Below, in pieces: positions 1-10,680 of a stretch of 64,000 nt of DNA. Made by a program: the position numbers and the translations under genes. Each line of letters opens with the position of its first letter. The first letter of the stretch is position 1. The stretch comes from Porphyra umbilicalis (Eukaryota; Rhodophyta; Bangiophyceae; Bangiales; Bangiaceae), in the NCBI GenBank assembly GCA_002049455.2, contig KV918801.1:248001-312000 (forward strand), written 5' to 3'. The notes under the pieces were generated by a model, which worked only from the letters and a program-made list of their open reading frames with translations, did not search any database and was not told the DNA's origin.

Positions 1-705
1 CGCGTCCGCCGCTCCCTCACCGCCCCCACCTGCCGCGTGCTGCTCGTCACAGAGGGGGGGGGGAGGGCGGGGGGGGGGGGGGGGGGGGGGGGCCCACCAC
101 CGCCCACCGTGCGGCGGCCGCGTCGGGCAACAGTGGCGGCAGCGGCGGCGGCGGCGTCTGCGGCGGCGTCGGCGGCGGCGGCGGTGGGGGCGGCGGGGCC
201 GGCGGCGGCGGGGGTGTCTCCCCCCCCCCCCCCCCCCCCTCCCCGTGGCCTTCCTCTCCTACCGGTGGGTGCTCGAAGACGGGGCCCCCCGGCTGTACGT
301 GTATGAGCTGCACGTGGCCCCCCCCGCGCGCCGGCGGGGCGTGGCCGCCGCCCTCATGGCCACCGCCGAGGCGCTCGCGGCGGCGGCGGCCGTCGACGGC
401 GTGGCGCTGACCGTCTTTGCCGCCAACGCGCCCGCGCGGGCGCTGTACGCGCGCCTCGGCTACGCGCGCGCGCCGCACAGCCCGGGGGGGGGGCGCCGTA
501 CGCCATTTTGGAGCGCGTGTGGGGTGGCGCGGGGGGGGGCGGGGGGGGGGGGGGGGGGCGTTGCCGACGGCGGTGGGGGGGGGGGGGGGGGGCGCCCCGG
601 GGGGGTGCCGCCCGACGGGCGTCACCGCCGCCGTCGCCGCCGTCGTCGCCGCCGCCGCCGTCGCCGCCGTCACCGCCGCCGCCGGGGATGGGCGACGGCG
701 TGTAG
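1..705 (+). CDS. NatD/NAA40-like N-terminal acetyltransferase, 3' part, in three frames
   Basis: The translation has the GNAT signature of N-alpha-acetyltransferase 40 (NatD), which acetylates the N-termini of histones H4 and H2A. Around 290-345 there is LYVYELHV followed by the acetyl-CoA loop ARRRGVAAALM. Near 405-465 comes LTVFAANAPARALYARLGY, matching the family's LTVFKHN...FYRKLGY. The C-terminal APYAILERVWG (about 493-525) corresponds to the YEILSR end of NAA40. The 5' end lies outside the window. Frame 1 is used at 1-60 (CRVLLVTEGGG), frame 2 at about 245-485 and frame 1 again from about 493; both switches fall in poly-G/poly-C runs (51-92, 484-492). The switches are probably homopolymer length errors or slippage, though a real pseudogene is possible. 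The apparent start at 245 is GTG (Val) and is not a eukaryotic start. The tail to 705 is low-complexity Gly/Arg/Ser/Pro and may be untranslated. Confidence 0.68.
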
Positions 706-1052
706 CCGTGTGCGGGCGGACGCGGGGGGGTGTCTCGCCGCCGTCCCGCGACGGGGCGGGTGGTGCTGCTGCGGCGGTCGGGCCGCGGCGGGGGTCCCCG
801 TGTGTGCGCCCGCGCGGCGCGGCGCGGCCGTGGCCTGCGGCACTGGCCGCGTGAGCGGCTGTGCCGGCCGGCAGCGCGACGGCGCCACCAGAGACTGCCG
901 GCTGCCGGTACTACTGCCGACGGACGCTACGCCCCTTGTTTCCTTGCGATTGCGCTGTGCAGGCCCGTCGACGCACGGTGCCTTGCTCGTCTTCCCCCCC
1001 CCCCCCCCCCCCCCCCCCCCAATCCACCACCCTCACGCCCGCCCCTGCGCGG

Positions 1053-2651
1053 CTACTGGCGGCGCCACCGGCGCGCACCCCCCCCCCCCTGCGCCCCCAC
1101 CGCAGCCGCCTCGGCTGCCTCCCGCGCCTCCCGCTCCCCGTCCAACCGCGCCCGCACCGCCGGGTCAATGTGCACGCCGGCGCCGCGCACGCCTTCGGCG
1201 GCCGCGGTCACCGCCGCCCGCACGCTGTCGACGGTCGCCCCCCGCCGTCCGCCGCCGCCGCCGCTGCCGCCGCCGCGTCCGCTACCGCCGCCGAGGCGGC
1301 CGACGTGGGCGCGGCGCCACGCCTTGGCGTCGGCGCCCCCGCCGCCGCCCGTAATCCACTCGACGGCGGCGGCGGGGCCGCCGCCGCCGCCGCCGCTGCC
1401 GCCGCCGCCACCGCCGCCGCTGCGGCCGCTGCGGCCGCGGTCGTTACCGGTGGCGGCGGCCTCCGCCGCCGCCGTCAGCGCCGCGCCAATGCCCTCCACC
1501 GCCGCGGTGCCGAGGCCCGCCACCACCCGCGGGGGGAGCGTGGCCGCCAGCGGCGCCGCCGCGTCGAGGGTGGCGAGGAAGGGCGGCAGCGTAGATGCCA
1601 CGCCGTAGACGGCGGCGACGAGCGCCGGGAGGGCCTCGCCGGGCGGCACGCTCCCCGACGCAAAGCGCAGCGCGAGGGGCGTTACGGAGACGACCGCAAA
1701 GCGGGCGGCGCCGCGCGTGCGCAGCAGCGTCGCTGCGCGCAGCGGGTGCCGCTTGGTCGCCGTGCCGGGGGGGGACACCCCGCCACCGCTGCCGCCGCCG
1801 CCGCTGCCGCCGCCTCTGCCACCACCCCCGAGACGTGCGCGAGGGGAGGCTGGCGGCGACGCAGAGCCGGTGGAGCCCCGCGGCGACGCGGACGCCAGCG
1901 ACGCGGTGGAGCTCTGCGGGGAGGGCCGCCCGTCAGCCGCCGCCGTCGTCGCCGCCCGCACGCCGCGCGGCGATGGCGGCGCGGCCGAGGAGTGCGGGGG
2001 TGGCACCAAGTGCCGCACCGCGGGCATGAGCGCGTCCTCCTGCCACGTCATGACCGCCTGCGCGGCGGCCGCCCAGCGGGCGTACCAGCCAAACCAGTCA
2101 GCCACGACGGGTCGGGGCAGCACCACCCGGTACGCGCAGAGGAGGCGGAGCATGGCCAGGCCCCCGTTCCAGTCGCCAACGAGCGCGGCGGTGAGGCCGC
2201 CCAACAGCGGCGCGGCGGCCGTCGGCGCGCCCGGGGGGGGAGGGGGGCGAGCGGGGATGTCCGCCGCCACCGCCGCCGCTGCCGCCTCGTCGATGCGGAG
2301 TGGGGGGGGGGGGCGGCCGCCGGCGGCGTCGCGTCTGCGTCGACCACTGCCGACGAGGGGGCCGAGGCGGTCGTCTCCCACGTGCCGCCGCCGCCGAGCC
2401 ACCTCGCGACGGACCGCGGGGAGGAGGGCAGGCGGCCGAGGCGGCCGGTGGCCGACCCGCCGCTGCCGCGGCCGGTGGGGGAGGCGGCGGTGGGGGGGGG
2501 GGGACACGGGGCTCCCGGGAGCGCCGACGGCCGCCTTGGCCGACGGCGACCGCGGGTGCCGGCGGAGGGACGGGAGGCGGGGAAGGCGGCGGGGGGGGGG
2601 GGGCGGGGGGTCCAGCGCCAACGGCGCCGGCCGCCGCAGGCGGTCCGCCAT
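1053..2651 (-). CDS. hypothetical protein, 532 aa, Gly/Ala/Pro-rich with helical segments
   Basis: An ATG at 2651 opens a frame of 532 codons to a stop at 1053. I do not recognise the family. Three stretches have the mixed hydrophobic/charged composition of real protein rather than GC noise: a helical block with two Trp-rich stretches (DWFGWYARW and MTWQEDALMPAV, about 1990-2190), a block with FAVVSVTPLALRF and a run of Ala/Leu helices (1480-1720), and a C-terminal AVEWITGGGG...KAWRRAHVGRL section (1280-1380). Linkers are Gly, Ser and Pro tracts encoded by GC microsatellites. The gene is convergent with the acetyltransferase on its left. Long frames on the plus strand over the same DNA are shadows: they are nearly pure Arg/Pro/Ala. 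The EDALMPA pattern faintly recalls hemerythrin-like four-helix bundles, but the iron-binding histidines are not evident. Confidence 0.5.
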   Translation of the reverse strand: MADRLRRPAPLALDPPPPPPRRLPRLPSLRRHPRSPSAKAAVGAPGSPVSPPPHRRLPHRPRQRRVGHRPPRPPALLPAVRREVARRRRHVGDDRLGPLVGSGRRRRDAAGGRPPPPLRIDEAAAAAVAADIPARPPPPPGAPTAAAPLLGGLTAALVGDWNGGLAMLRLLCAYRVVLPRPVVADWFGWYARWAAAAQAVMTWQEDALMPAVRHLVPPPHSSAAPPSPRGVRAATTAAADGRPSPQSSTASLASASPRGSTGSASPPASPRARLGGGGRGGGSGGGGSGGGVSPPGTATKRHPLRAATLLRTRGAARFAVVSVTPLALRFASGSVPPGEALPALVAAVYGVASTLPPFLATLDAAAPLAATLPPRVVAGLGTAAVEGIGAALTAAAEAAATGNDRGRSGRSGGGGGGGSGGGGGGPAAAVEWITGGGGGADAKAWRRAHVGRLGGGSGRGGGSGGGGGRRGATVDSVRAAVTAAAEGVRGAGVHIDPAVRARLDGEREAREAAEAAAVGAQGGGGARRWRRQ

Positions 2652-3991
2652 GGGGGGGGGTACCCAGGGGGAGGAGGAGAGCGCGCGGCGGTGGGGGTGC
2701 AAGCGCCACCAATGGGCGGCAATGGCGGCGGGGCGCGCGCACAGGGCGCGGCTCCCACGCCGGCAGACGGGCAGGGGGTGGCCCTACACGCGGCAAACGC
2801 GCCTCGTTTTGTGGCACGCGGGGGACGGCAGCGGCAGGCTGCGTGCCGAGAGCAACGGCGGCCGCGGCGGGCGGTGCGCCGAGACGGGCGGCAGCGCCGC
2901 GCGGTGCGGCGGCCCCGCGCAGGGCCGCCGGCGGGTCGCCGCGTGCAGACGCTGCCCGTGCGCGCGCACGGGCCCCAACGGCGGCACTCCCACCGGCGCG
3001 ACACCGCCGCGTCGTTCCCAGTCACGCCCCGCCGCCGCAAGCACCGGCTCCGACGCTGATGCTTGGGGGCGGGCGGAGAGGCCGCTGCCCCCGCGACCGC
3101 CCTTGCCGCGCGCGGCCCACGCGGTGGCGGCCGGCGTGCCTCCCCGTCTCGGCAGGGGCGCCCGTCTGTCAGCACCCCAGGGACGCCCCCGCCCCCGCGT
3201 CGCCAAGCGTGAGGCATTCCCGATGGGACCAGCCGGCGCGAGGTCGCGCCCGCCCTTGCCCCGCGCGGCACGGGGGCGCCACCTCCACGCGCGGCGTAGG
3301 GGTGGTGGCCCGACGCGCTCGCGCGCCGCGCGCCGACTCCCGCGGGACACGTCGATCGGTGCGGCGGGGGAGAGGTGTGGCGTGGAGGGGGGTGACCCGC
3401 CCAAGAGGGTTCCTCCCCCGCCAGGCGTTGCTCGGACACAGCCGAGACGCTGCGGTGGCGGGCGGCGGGGGGGTCAATGCGGGACAGGAATTTTGGGGGC
3501 GCCGGGGCCCACCACGCCCGCCAGCCGAGCCTCGTCGCCGTGACCGAGCTGCCGCGGGCCGGTGCCGTGCACGCCTGACCTGGCCGCCTCCCCTCGCTTG
3601 CAAGGACCGGCGGCTGCATCTGCCCGGACGGCGGACCGCGGGACAACGCGGACCGCGGGACAACGCGAGGTGTGAGGGGGAGTCAGCTTGGGCCCAACAG
3701 GCGTCAACGGGACGGCGAACCAAGCACGCGCTCACCTTGCTCCACGCACAACAATGGTCCACGGACGAGCGAGATCAAGCATTGATGTGCTGGTCGGCTG
3801 TCATCAGAGTCAGGCCCGTTCGCAGTTGCACATAAGGGACAGTACAGTCATTATTCGGTTATATCCATCGCCAATTTGTTTGTTGCTGATCTCCCAATTT
3901 TGTCCTCATCGCCAGAGACCGCGAGTGCAACAGCAATGCAGGGAGGTTTCTGATTGGCCAAGAGGATCGACAGCAGTCCATGTCGGGTCCC
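2652..3991. other. GC-rich intergenic stretch, no supported gene
   Basis: Frames are open on both strands here only because of high GC. The translations are Arg/Pro/Gly-rich without recognisable motifs. The only local structure I see is a 17-bp tandem duplication at 3631-3664. From about 3700 the composition falls towards balanced AT/GC, marking entry into a repeat-rich zone. Confidence 0.5.
3631..3664 (+). repeat. 17-bp tandem duplication
   Basis: The unit gcggaccgcgggacaac is present twice back to back, followed by gcg of a third. Confidence 0.8.
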
Positions 3992-4130
3992 ATCAGGGTT
4001 GTTATGAGAGCCTTGGGGCGCTCATAAGGGACGCAGATAGGGCGCTAATAGGGCGCGATTTGGGCGCTGTTACATACGCCCAGCGCCCCCCACCTGCTGG
4101 GCGCTATTAGGGCGCTAGTTAACAGTTTTA
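3992..4130. repeat. GGGCGCT-rich element end
   Basis: This stretch starts with cagggttgttatgagagcc and continues with many copies of agggcgct in both orientations (gggcgctaatagggcgc, then gctgggcgctattagggcg), so it can fold back on itself. The same terminal sequence occurs inverted at about 8650-8683 (ctcacataacaaccctag), next to the same GGGCGCT motifs. I read the two as ends or copies of one small repeat family. Confidence 0.5.
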
Positions 4131-4210
4131 GGATTGACCAATACCTTGCCTCGATCCGGAATGCTGCCTTCGCAGGGCTCCTCAGAATCGAGCAATGCGA
4201 AACAGAGTGT

Positions 4211-4275
4211 GGGTAATGCCAGGGTTGGATCCACATTAGTAAGGGTAGGATCCATTAGCAAGGGTAGGATCGGCA
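4211..4275 (+). repeat. GGGTTGGATCC repeat, copy 1
   Basis: The string gggtaatgccagggttgg (4211-4228) is followed by three spaced ggatcc/ggatcg motifs. The same string occurs in reverse complement at 6568-6588, so the two sites are inverted copies of one repeat. Confidence 0.5.
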
Positions 4276-6562
4276 TTAACTAAGCTATGTAGGAAATGCA
4301 ACGCAGCTGTCAGCAGGTTCGAGGTTGGTGCGAGAAGTGCGTCTGCGCACGCGTGTGGGGGGGTCAAGTAGCCAATCAGAGTGATACCCCGCGGCCGTGG
4401 CAGGTCCTGCGCCCCTATAACGCTTCCCCACTCCCCTGCAGGCAACTGGCTGCTCCTGCACCCGAGCTCCTTCTTCTTGCCCCCCTTCAGTGTCTTCCAG
4501 ATCCCGGCTACCCCCGCTGGTTGTTGTTCTACTCTGGCTGGCTGTCGTCGCCTCCCTGCACCCCTCTTCAGCTACACCTCCCGCGGCCGGCGGCCCCCCC
4601 CCTGGCTGCCGCCCGCCCCCACCGCCTCCTGTCCGCTGCCCTCGCCTCCCGTGCGGCTGCCTGCTCACTGTAGCTGTCCTCCCCCCCCTCCCCCCCGACA
4701 GCTACTCCCCGCCTGCCCCCGCCGCCCGCTCGCCACGGCCCCCCGCCCCCCCGCCCCACTGCCACAGCCTGCCCATCGCCGCCGCCTGCCCGCTGCCGCC
4801 GTTGCTAACAGCCCCCACCCCTCCCACCGCCTCATCCATGTAGCTTTTGAAGCACGGCCACCCCTGTCTTTCTGATTACCACTGCCTGTCGCTGTTGTCT
4901 GCTGCCGCTACTGGATGGGCGCTCTGTGACTTCCAGAGTGGTGCCTTTTTGTGTGCAGAAAGAATACGAAGGGAGAGTCTGCGAGCTTGGCCAGTAGCAC
5001 CAATGTTCCCAGCGCCCTCAGAAAGCCCTGACAGAACTGAGAAGAAATCATGGGACGTCCATATGTCACAATGATACATCACGCGCGCCAGTGCCGCTCC
5101 GTTCCGATTGCTCTTCCATGGCCTCAATTCGCCGTCCAGATGGGGGATGCGTACGACACTTCGTTCAGAAACATAAGTGACGCCATTTTTTTTCCGGTCG
5201 TTCCTGGGCCTATCGACTACGCTGTGAACGGTGGTCTACGTGGCTAAGCGAATAGATGACTGCATCATGTCCTTTTCTGCCCCTCAGCTTGACCAATGCT
5301 GCAACTCACACCAGCCTCCCCCAGGCCATGTTCCACTCGCTAGCCTCTAGGAACTTGTATATGCAGCCCCAATACACCGCACCTGACTGCCACAATACGA
5401 AATACTCGAGCACAAGCTTCTCTCCAGCCCCGCCATCAAGTAACGCGACTGATGTCGCCACCTCCGCCGCCCGCCGTCCGCCGTCGGCTACTGCCGCCTC
5501 CAACCACCATGGGAGGTTAACGAGAAGCCTGGCTGAAGGAACACCACCAGTCAGAGGCGGCTGAAGCCAGGCGGCAGCAACAACAGCCAAAGCCGGGGGG
5601 GGTGAGCGCGGTACCAGCGGCGGCAGCCTGACAACGGCCACAGCGGGTCAGCGGCCGGAAAGAGATCCCTGGCGATGGGGTGGAAACCAGGCAGCGGCAC
5701 TCGGCCGGAGAGGCGGGCGGCTAAAGCCGTCGTCGGCGTGTCAGAGGGGGGGTGGGGCCGTGTTGACGTCGCCAGGCAGCTGGCGCAGGCCGAGGCTTGG
5801 AGGTAGCGCCGGCGTCGGCGGGTACCGGAGATGGAGACGAGCGGCGGCAGCAAGGGGGGGCTGCTGTGAGGGTGGCTGGACGCGGCGCGTCGACATGCGG
5901 GGGGGTGGGGCGGGCGGCAGCGCGGTGGCGGCGGTAGCGGCCGGGCTGCGGCTGCAGCACGGTGCTGAAGCCGCTGCTACAAATCTTCAACAGGACGGAC
6001 CTATCCTCAGCGTCGACCCACCCGGCAGTTACCAGGCTCTCAGAAGTTGCCTCCTCGCCCCCCCGCTCCCCCCCCTGACGCTGCCATACAAGTCACCACG
6101 CCGCAGCATCCAGACCGCCGCTCGGCCGTTAAAGCCCATGCGCTGCTAAAAATCTGTACGTAGCACCTACGCCCCTTTCTTCTATAGCTGCTGTTGAGAC
6201 CTGCTCACGACAGTGTCTACGGGGGGCACACGGGACCAGCCAACTGCCGTACGTGAAGCGGTCTAGGAGCAGCTCTCTGGGCAGTGAAACCACGGCAGCC
6301 ATGATGGACCATGACGTGTACATCTTGCTTTCTGTAAGGGGGCGGCAGCCAGAAGCCAATGTGGGAGGGTAGCCCAGAAACCCATCTGGGAGGGTAGCCG
6401 TTTGCGGGCCTTCCCTAAAGCTTTAGGTTTAGCTAGCTAGGGAGGGGCCCCCCCTCAATGCCGGTCTGGAACAGTAATGTACAGATCAGCAGTTCCAAAC
6501 ACATGCTGTAAGTCGATTTATCATCCAGTAAGAATTGCGGATGAAGGGTTGGATCCGCCTAA
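4276..6562. other. no supported gene
   Basis: A pyrimidine-rich, Pro/Ser-coding-like stretch (4480-4850) is followed by mixed sequence, then a GC-rich block (5440-5960). None of the reading frames has a recognisable motif. A short duplicated phrase, tgggagggtagcc, occurs at about 6362 and 6390. Confidence 0.45.
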
Positions 6563-6588
6563 GGGTTGGATCCAACCCTGGCATTACC
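6563..6588 (-). repeat. GGGTTGGATCC repeat, copy 2 (inverted)
   Basis: This contains the perfect palindrome gggttggatccaaccc and the reverse complement of the sequence at 4211-4232. Confidence 0.5.
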
Positions 6589-6598
6589 TCTGTTGCGA

Positions 6599-6701
6599 AA
6601 CAGGTCATCTGGGGGGGGGGGTGCACTTTGAACACGCCTTGCAACAACGCTGTCGAGGCGATGTTGCAAGGCGTGGTCAAACTGCACCCAGATGACCTGT
6701 T
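6599..6701. repeat. foldback element with about 45-bp arms
   Basis: The left arm begins aacaggtcatctggg and the right arm ends cagatgacctgtt. The arms pair through gcaccttt/cacgccttgcaac with a few mismatches and an extra G run in the left arm. The loop is only about 15 bp. It could be a tiny MITE or the source of a hairpin RNA. Confidence 0.75.
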
Positions 6702-7245
6702 ATCCCCACCACGGATACGCCCCCCTCTTGACTCGCTCCGTCGGCTGCTTCGGAAAGACCAGATGTGGTCAAGTCTCCTGGAATCTGGTTATTCACAAGA
6801 AATCGATTCCTCGATCTGAAAAAGCATGGTAGGCTACAGCTGTATATGATGGGGGGCTACTGAGGGCGCTTAGGGCGTTGGGGGCGCTGGTAGGCGCTGT
6901 TATGGTGCGTGTCCCAAAATGAGACATGCGCGTTTTCTGAAGGACTGACACATCACTGCACGGGGGCAGGCGGCGTGGGGTACGAGAAATTTCTCGACTG
7001 GCCTCCATGGAAAGAGCCTCTCCCGACGCGTGCTTGGCTGACAACTCCATAATACCCGCCTGTCGGCCCTGTTCTGTAGACCTCTCAGATAGCCCCGATC
7101 TTGGAGCCAGTCTTTTTCAGGTTCTTGGGGTTAAAGGTTTGCAACGCCAAAGCTCATGTGCTAACTGGAGCTTCGATGAAGGGTGTCCCAAATTGTGTTT
7201 TTCTGACAGGGGGCTACATGGGGGTCTTTTTCACGTTTTTATTGG

Positions 7246-7877
7246 TATGGTGCGTGTCCCAAAAATGAGACATGGCGGTTTTTTCTTTTTTTCTCGGCCC
7301 ACTGGCCTTCTGCAACGGTCCGATAATGTAATGTGACCCACTCGGTCCCACTGTGCTTCCAGAACAGCCCCAGACAGTGTTAGCAGAGGCGGCAGATCCT
7401 GACATGTCATGGGGGCAAGTGTCATTCATTGCAACTTCGACAGGTGACGATCACGCCGCCCAATCAAATGCACAGATACTAAAGCAGGCATGTCCTGACA
7501 ATTTGTGCACGAAGAAAAGGGCACATCCTTACCAATAAAAACGTAAAAAAGACCCCCATGTAGCCCCCTGTGAGGAAAACACGATTTGGGACACCCCTCA
7601 TCGAAGCTCCAGTTAGCACATGAGCTTTGGCGTTGCAAACCTTTAACCCCAAGAACCTGAAAAAGACTGGCTCCAAGATCGGGGCTATCTGAGAGGTCTA
7701 CAGAACAGGGCCGACAGGCGGGTATTATGGAGTTGTCAGCCAAGCACGCGTCGGGAGAGGCTCTTTCCATGGAGGCCAGTCGAGAAATTTCTCGTACCCC
7801 ACGCCGCCTGCCCCCGTGCAGTGATGTGTCAGTCCTTCAGAAAACGCGCATGTCTCATTTTTGGGACACGCACCATA
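7246..7877 (-). mobile_element. inner copy of the same TIR element, inserted in opposite orientation
   Basis: This 632-bp copy starts TATGGTGCGTGTCCC and ends in its inverse, flanked by the 3-bp target duplication TGG (7243-7245 and 7878-7880). The corresponding position inside this copy itself reads straight through from attgg to the gtgccctttt stretch, apart from small differences. It therefore shows what the outer copy looked like before the insertion. Confidence 0.85.
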
Positions 7878-7930
7878 TGGTGGTGCCCTTTTCTTCGTGC
7901 ACAAACTGTCAGGACATGCCTGCTTTAGTA

Positions 7931-8379
7931 TTGCTGACCTCCAAAATTTGGCGGTTGCAGAGTGGTTGCAATCATTCAACAGCGTACGTGGACCAATGGA
8001 AAGGCTACGAACCATGTGAGTTACTTACACAGTCTCATCATGCAGCTCTGCGCACTGGAAACGCACATCAGGATCTCAAGATATCTGCAGAAATTTGTTG
8101 ATCTCATGAGAAATCACAGGCCTGGCCCAGAACCCTCTCCATGACCTCTCCAGGCCCAAGCAAGCGGCGCAAAAGTCCCAGGAAATCTCATTGTGGGTTG
8201 CTATGGCTCTGCGTGACTCCTGCAAGACACGTTGATTGGCTTGCAAGATTACTGGCGGTAACTCCCAACCAATAAATTGATCGTGCCTTGTCGAACAGCC
8301 AATCCGACTTCATTTCTATGCTGTGTCGTCTGCTCTGCCTCCCTTCTCTCTGCAACCGCCATTTTTTGGAGGTTGGCAA
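7931..8379. mobile_element. 449-bp MITE with TA target duplication, nested in the outer copy
   Basis: The TIRs are TTGCTGACCTCCAAAATTTG at the left and the inverse of TTGCCAACCTCCAAAAAATG at the right, each followed by GCGGTTGCAGAG. TA flanks both ends (7929-7930, 8380-8381). The sister element at 7246-7877 lacks it and reads ttagtatctgtgc across the site, so insertion at a TA is directly visible. TA duplication points to a Tc1/mariner-type mobiliser (family knowledge). No open frame. Confidence 0.85.
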
Positions 8380-8611
8380 TATCTGTGCATTTGATTGGGC
8401 CGCGTGATCGTCACCTGTCGAAGTTGCAATGAATGACACTTTCCCCCATGACATGTCAGGATGTGCCGCCTCTTCTTACACTGTCAGGGGCTGTTCTGGA
8501 AGCACAGTGGGACCGAGTGGGTCACATTACATTATCGGACCGTTGCAGAAGGCCAGTGGGCCGAGAAAAAAAGAAAAACTGCCATGTCTCATTCTTGGGA
8601 CACGCACCATA

Positions 8612-9208
8612 AGGCGCTCATAGGGCGCTAATACGCACAGCGCCCCCAAAATAGGGGCTCACATAACAACCCTAGTCCCATCTGTACAGAATGTGCCCGG
8701 ACGGCCCGCAAACGCACAATCGGCGCACTCGTTGTTCAGAGATTATCTGCAAATCTCGAAGAAAATCTCGATAACAAACTGCTCTGGGCTACTTTACCCC
8801 ATGGGACGGCTGTGAAAGGAAGAATAACTCAAGAGAACGGAGAATCTAGATTCTGCACGGACCTGGCGGTTGGAGAGCCAATGGCACGTCGTAGCTTCGC
8901 ACTCAGCAGCTGTTTGCTGCTCTTATAGACCAATCGTTGGCCTGTTTTACAAAGCACACCCGGTCCTGGCCGATGAGGACAAATTAGGGAGAGCAGCAAT
9001 ACAGTCTCTGACATTATTTAGGTTCCTCTGGCTCGACTTGCGATCGGCTGCCGTGAGGTGATCTGAATACTGCTGGGAGACAAGAGAAGTACGAAAAACA
9101 GCATTTACTGGGAACCCAAGGACGGGATGAAATCCAATTTTACTTGCCTCGGCAGAACCTGATTACGCGAGAGTGTGCCTCGTACAAACCCACCATGCCC
9201 AAACACTC
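8612..9208. other. repeat flank, no gene
   Basis: This holds GGGCGCT-type repeat up to about 8683, then sequence of ordinary composition without a supported reading frame. Confidence 0.4.
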
Positions 9209-9807
9209 TTAATCGTCCGCACCAGCCAGAACCGCATCGAACGTCTCGTCGACAGCCTCAACATCGGTCTCAGCCACCACCCGGCGATGCATCACCTGTG
9301 AATGGTCTTGATCGCTTACGATCTCGAACTCGCGCTGCAGCGTCGTGTTGGCCATCATGACTTCTAGAGCAGACACGTCCAACTGGTCGTTGTCAGCGAC
9401 AGGCTGAACGTCATCAGGCTGGTGAGTGGGCTCAGTGTTGGCCGCGTTGGGCAGGCAGTCCGCCTCCAGGTTGACCGGCGTGCAATCTTCGCGGGCAACA
9501 TTGCGTTCCATTCCTTCAGGATGAGCTCGGACTTGTGTAATTTGGTCCTGTCTGAGAATAAAATCAACCGGTCGACCAAAAATATTTTTGCAGTCCACAT
9601 ACCCCGTTCTCTTGGCGCTTGTGGTGCGTTCTTCGGCCCGGTTATATCCACTGTGGATCTAGCCGGGACGGATTTAACCGAAAAATGTCTGTACAGTCTT
9701 TCTCGAGTACTGTCCACCGTTGTCGTCGCCTGATAGGGACCAAAGTAGCCCTCTTTGTTCTTGCAGAAGACGGCAGAATCGCCCTTCCTGGCAGTGCACA
9801 GCTGTCT
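9209..9807 (-). pseudogene. decayed coding remnant cut by the adjacent MITE
   Basis: Read on the minus strand from 9807, one frame gives TARKGDSAVFCKNKEGYFGP and beyond. After about 9590 a second frame continues with NIFGRPVDFILRQDQITQ and a long acidic tail ending at 9209. Composition is protein-like and unlike the GC shadows, but the frame breaks and the 5' side ends abruptly at the left TIR of the element at 9816. I could not assign a family; a transposon polyprotein tail is possible. Confidence 0.35.
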
Positions 9808-9815
9808 CGTTCTTA

Positions 9816-10360
9816 GAGCGTCTCCACCAATGGATCCAATCACCCAAACGCCTAAACGTGGCACGCTTTTGCCAAACGGGCATTGGTGGCTGGGATGCGA
9901 TCCAAAGCTAGGGTGTGACAGTCACATATTCTAGTCGTCTAATCGACCTCGTGTCCATGACTCGCGATTGCTCTAGTTTTGGATCTTCAACGGTAGGGCC
10001 ACTCCAAACATGCCTGTTTGGAGGCACGCGACTCCAACCAAGCCTGTTTGGATACGCCCCCAAACGTTTGGCAATCCCCTGGTTCCACTTTGAGCCAACC
10101 TACGCCAATGGAATGCCTGACCTGTGGCATGCAAACAGTGGTACGGCGATCGGCCATCCACTGAGGTTCTGTGAACGGCATCTGTGGATTGTTGGTCCGC
10201 CACAAAAGAGGCCCAGCCAGAGTGAGCATCCAGGGGAGCCTAAGATTGAGACGTGACCTGTTGAGTTTAGGCTCGACGTTTGGAGAGCCAGTGACAGGGC
10301 CACACGTTTGGCACTCGTGACGTTTGGCTTTGGCTTTTGGCTGCATTGGTGGGGACGCTC
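9816..10360 (+). mobile_element. 545-bp non-autonomous pogo-type element
   Basis: It begins GAGCGTCTCCACCAATGG and ends in the inverse CATTGGTGGGGACGCTC. Its first ~70 bp and its last ~170 bp are similar to the two ends of the transposase-bearing element at 10364-12850 in the same orientation. It is therefore probably a deletion derivative mobilised by that transposase. It is flanked by TTA on the left and GTA on the right, both containing the TA that pogo elements duplicate, and lies 3 bp from the full element. Confidence 0.8.
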
Positions 10361-10680
10361 GTAGAGCATCTCCACCAATGGCTCCAACCGTCCAAGCAGC
10401 CAAACGTGGCACCGTTTGGCCAACTGGGGAACCAGTGGAGAAAACGAGGTCCAAAACTAGTGTGTGACGGTGGCGTGACGGCCCAAAAATAGCACTCCTC
10501 ACATTATCTGATCCCTTAATGCTTCTCGAGGTGGCCTCGCGGGATTGCCCTTCTTTTGAAGCTTAAACGGCAGCGCCACTCCAAACAGGCCTGTTTGGAG
10601 CCGCCCCGAGTCGTTTGGCCAACCCCTGGTTCTCTGTTCGGACCACGAAAGCCAATGAGTCAATTTCGAGAAATCACAAA

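Larger units (their letters stand above)
6901..8611. mobile_element. outer copy of a ~630-bp TIR element (MITE), interrupted twice
   Basis: The left end TATGGTGCGTGTCCCAAAA is matched in inverse orientation at 8584-8611. One end region (6901-7245) recurs inverted at 7522-7877, and the other end region (8382-8611) recurs inverted at 7246-7480, so both ends belong to one family. Removing the two internal insertions (7246-7877 plus TGG; 7931-8379 plus TA) leaves about 625 bp, close to the 632 bp of the inner copy. There is no clear target duplication: the flanks are AGGCGCT-like on both sides but sit in GGGCGCT-rich repeats. It has no coding capacity, so it is non-autonomous. Confidence 0.82.

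Noticed and set aside
861-3059. 732-codon plus-strand frame and other long frames over the first 4 kb
   Set aside because: Arg/Pro/Ala noise produced by high GC; the minus-strand frame at 1053-2651 is the one with folded-looking segments.
4381-4875. Pro/Ser-rich ORF of 164 codons
   Set aside because: Pyrimidine-tract translation without motifs; no supporting context.
6599-6701. transcription terminator or tRNA-like structure
   Set aside because: The arms are too long and the context is intergenic; a MITE-like foldback is simpler.
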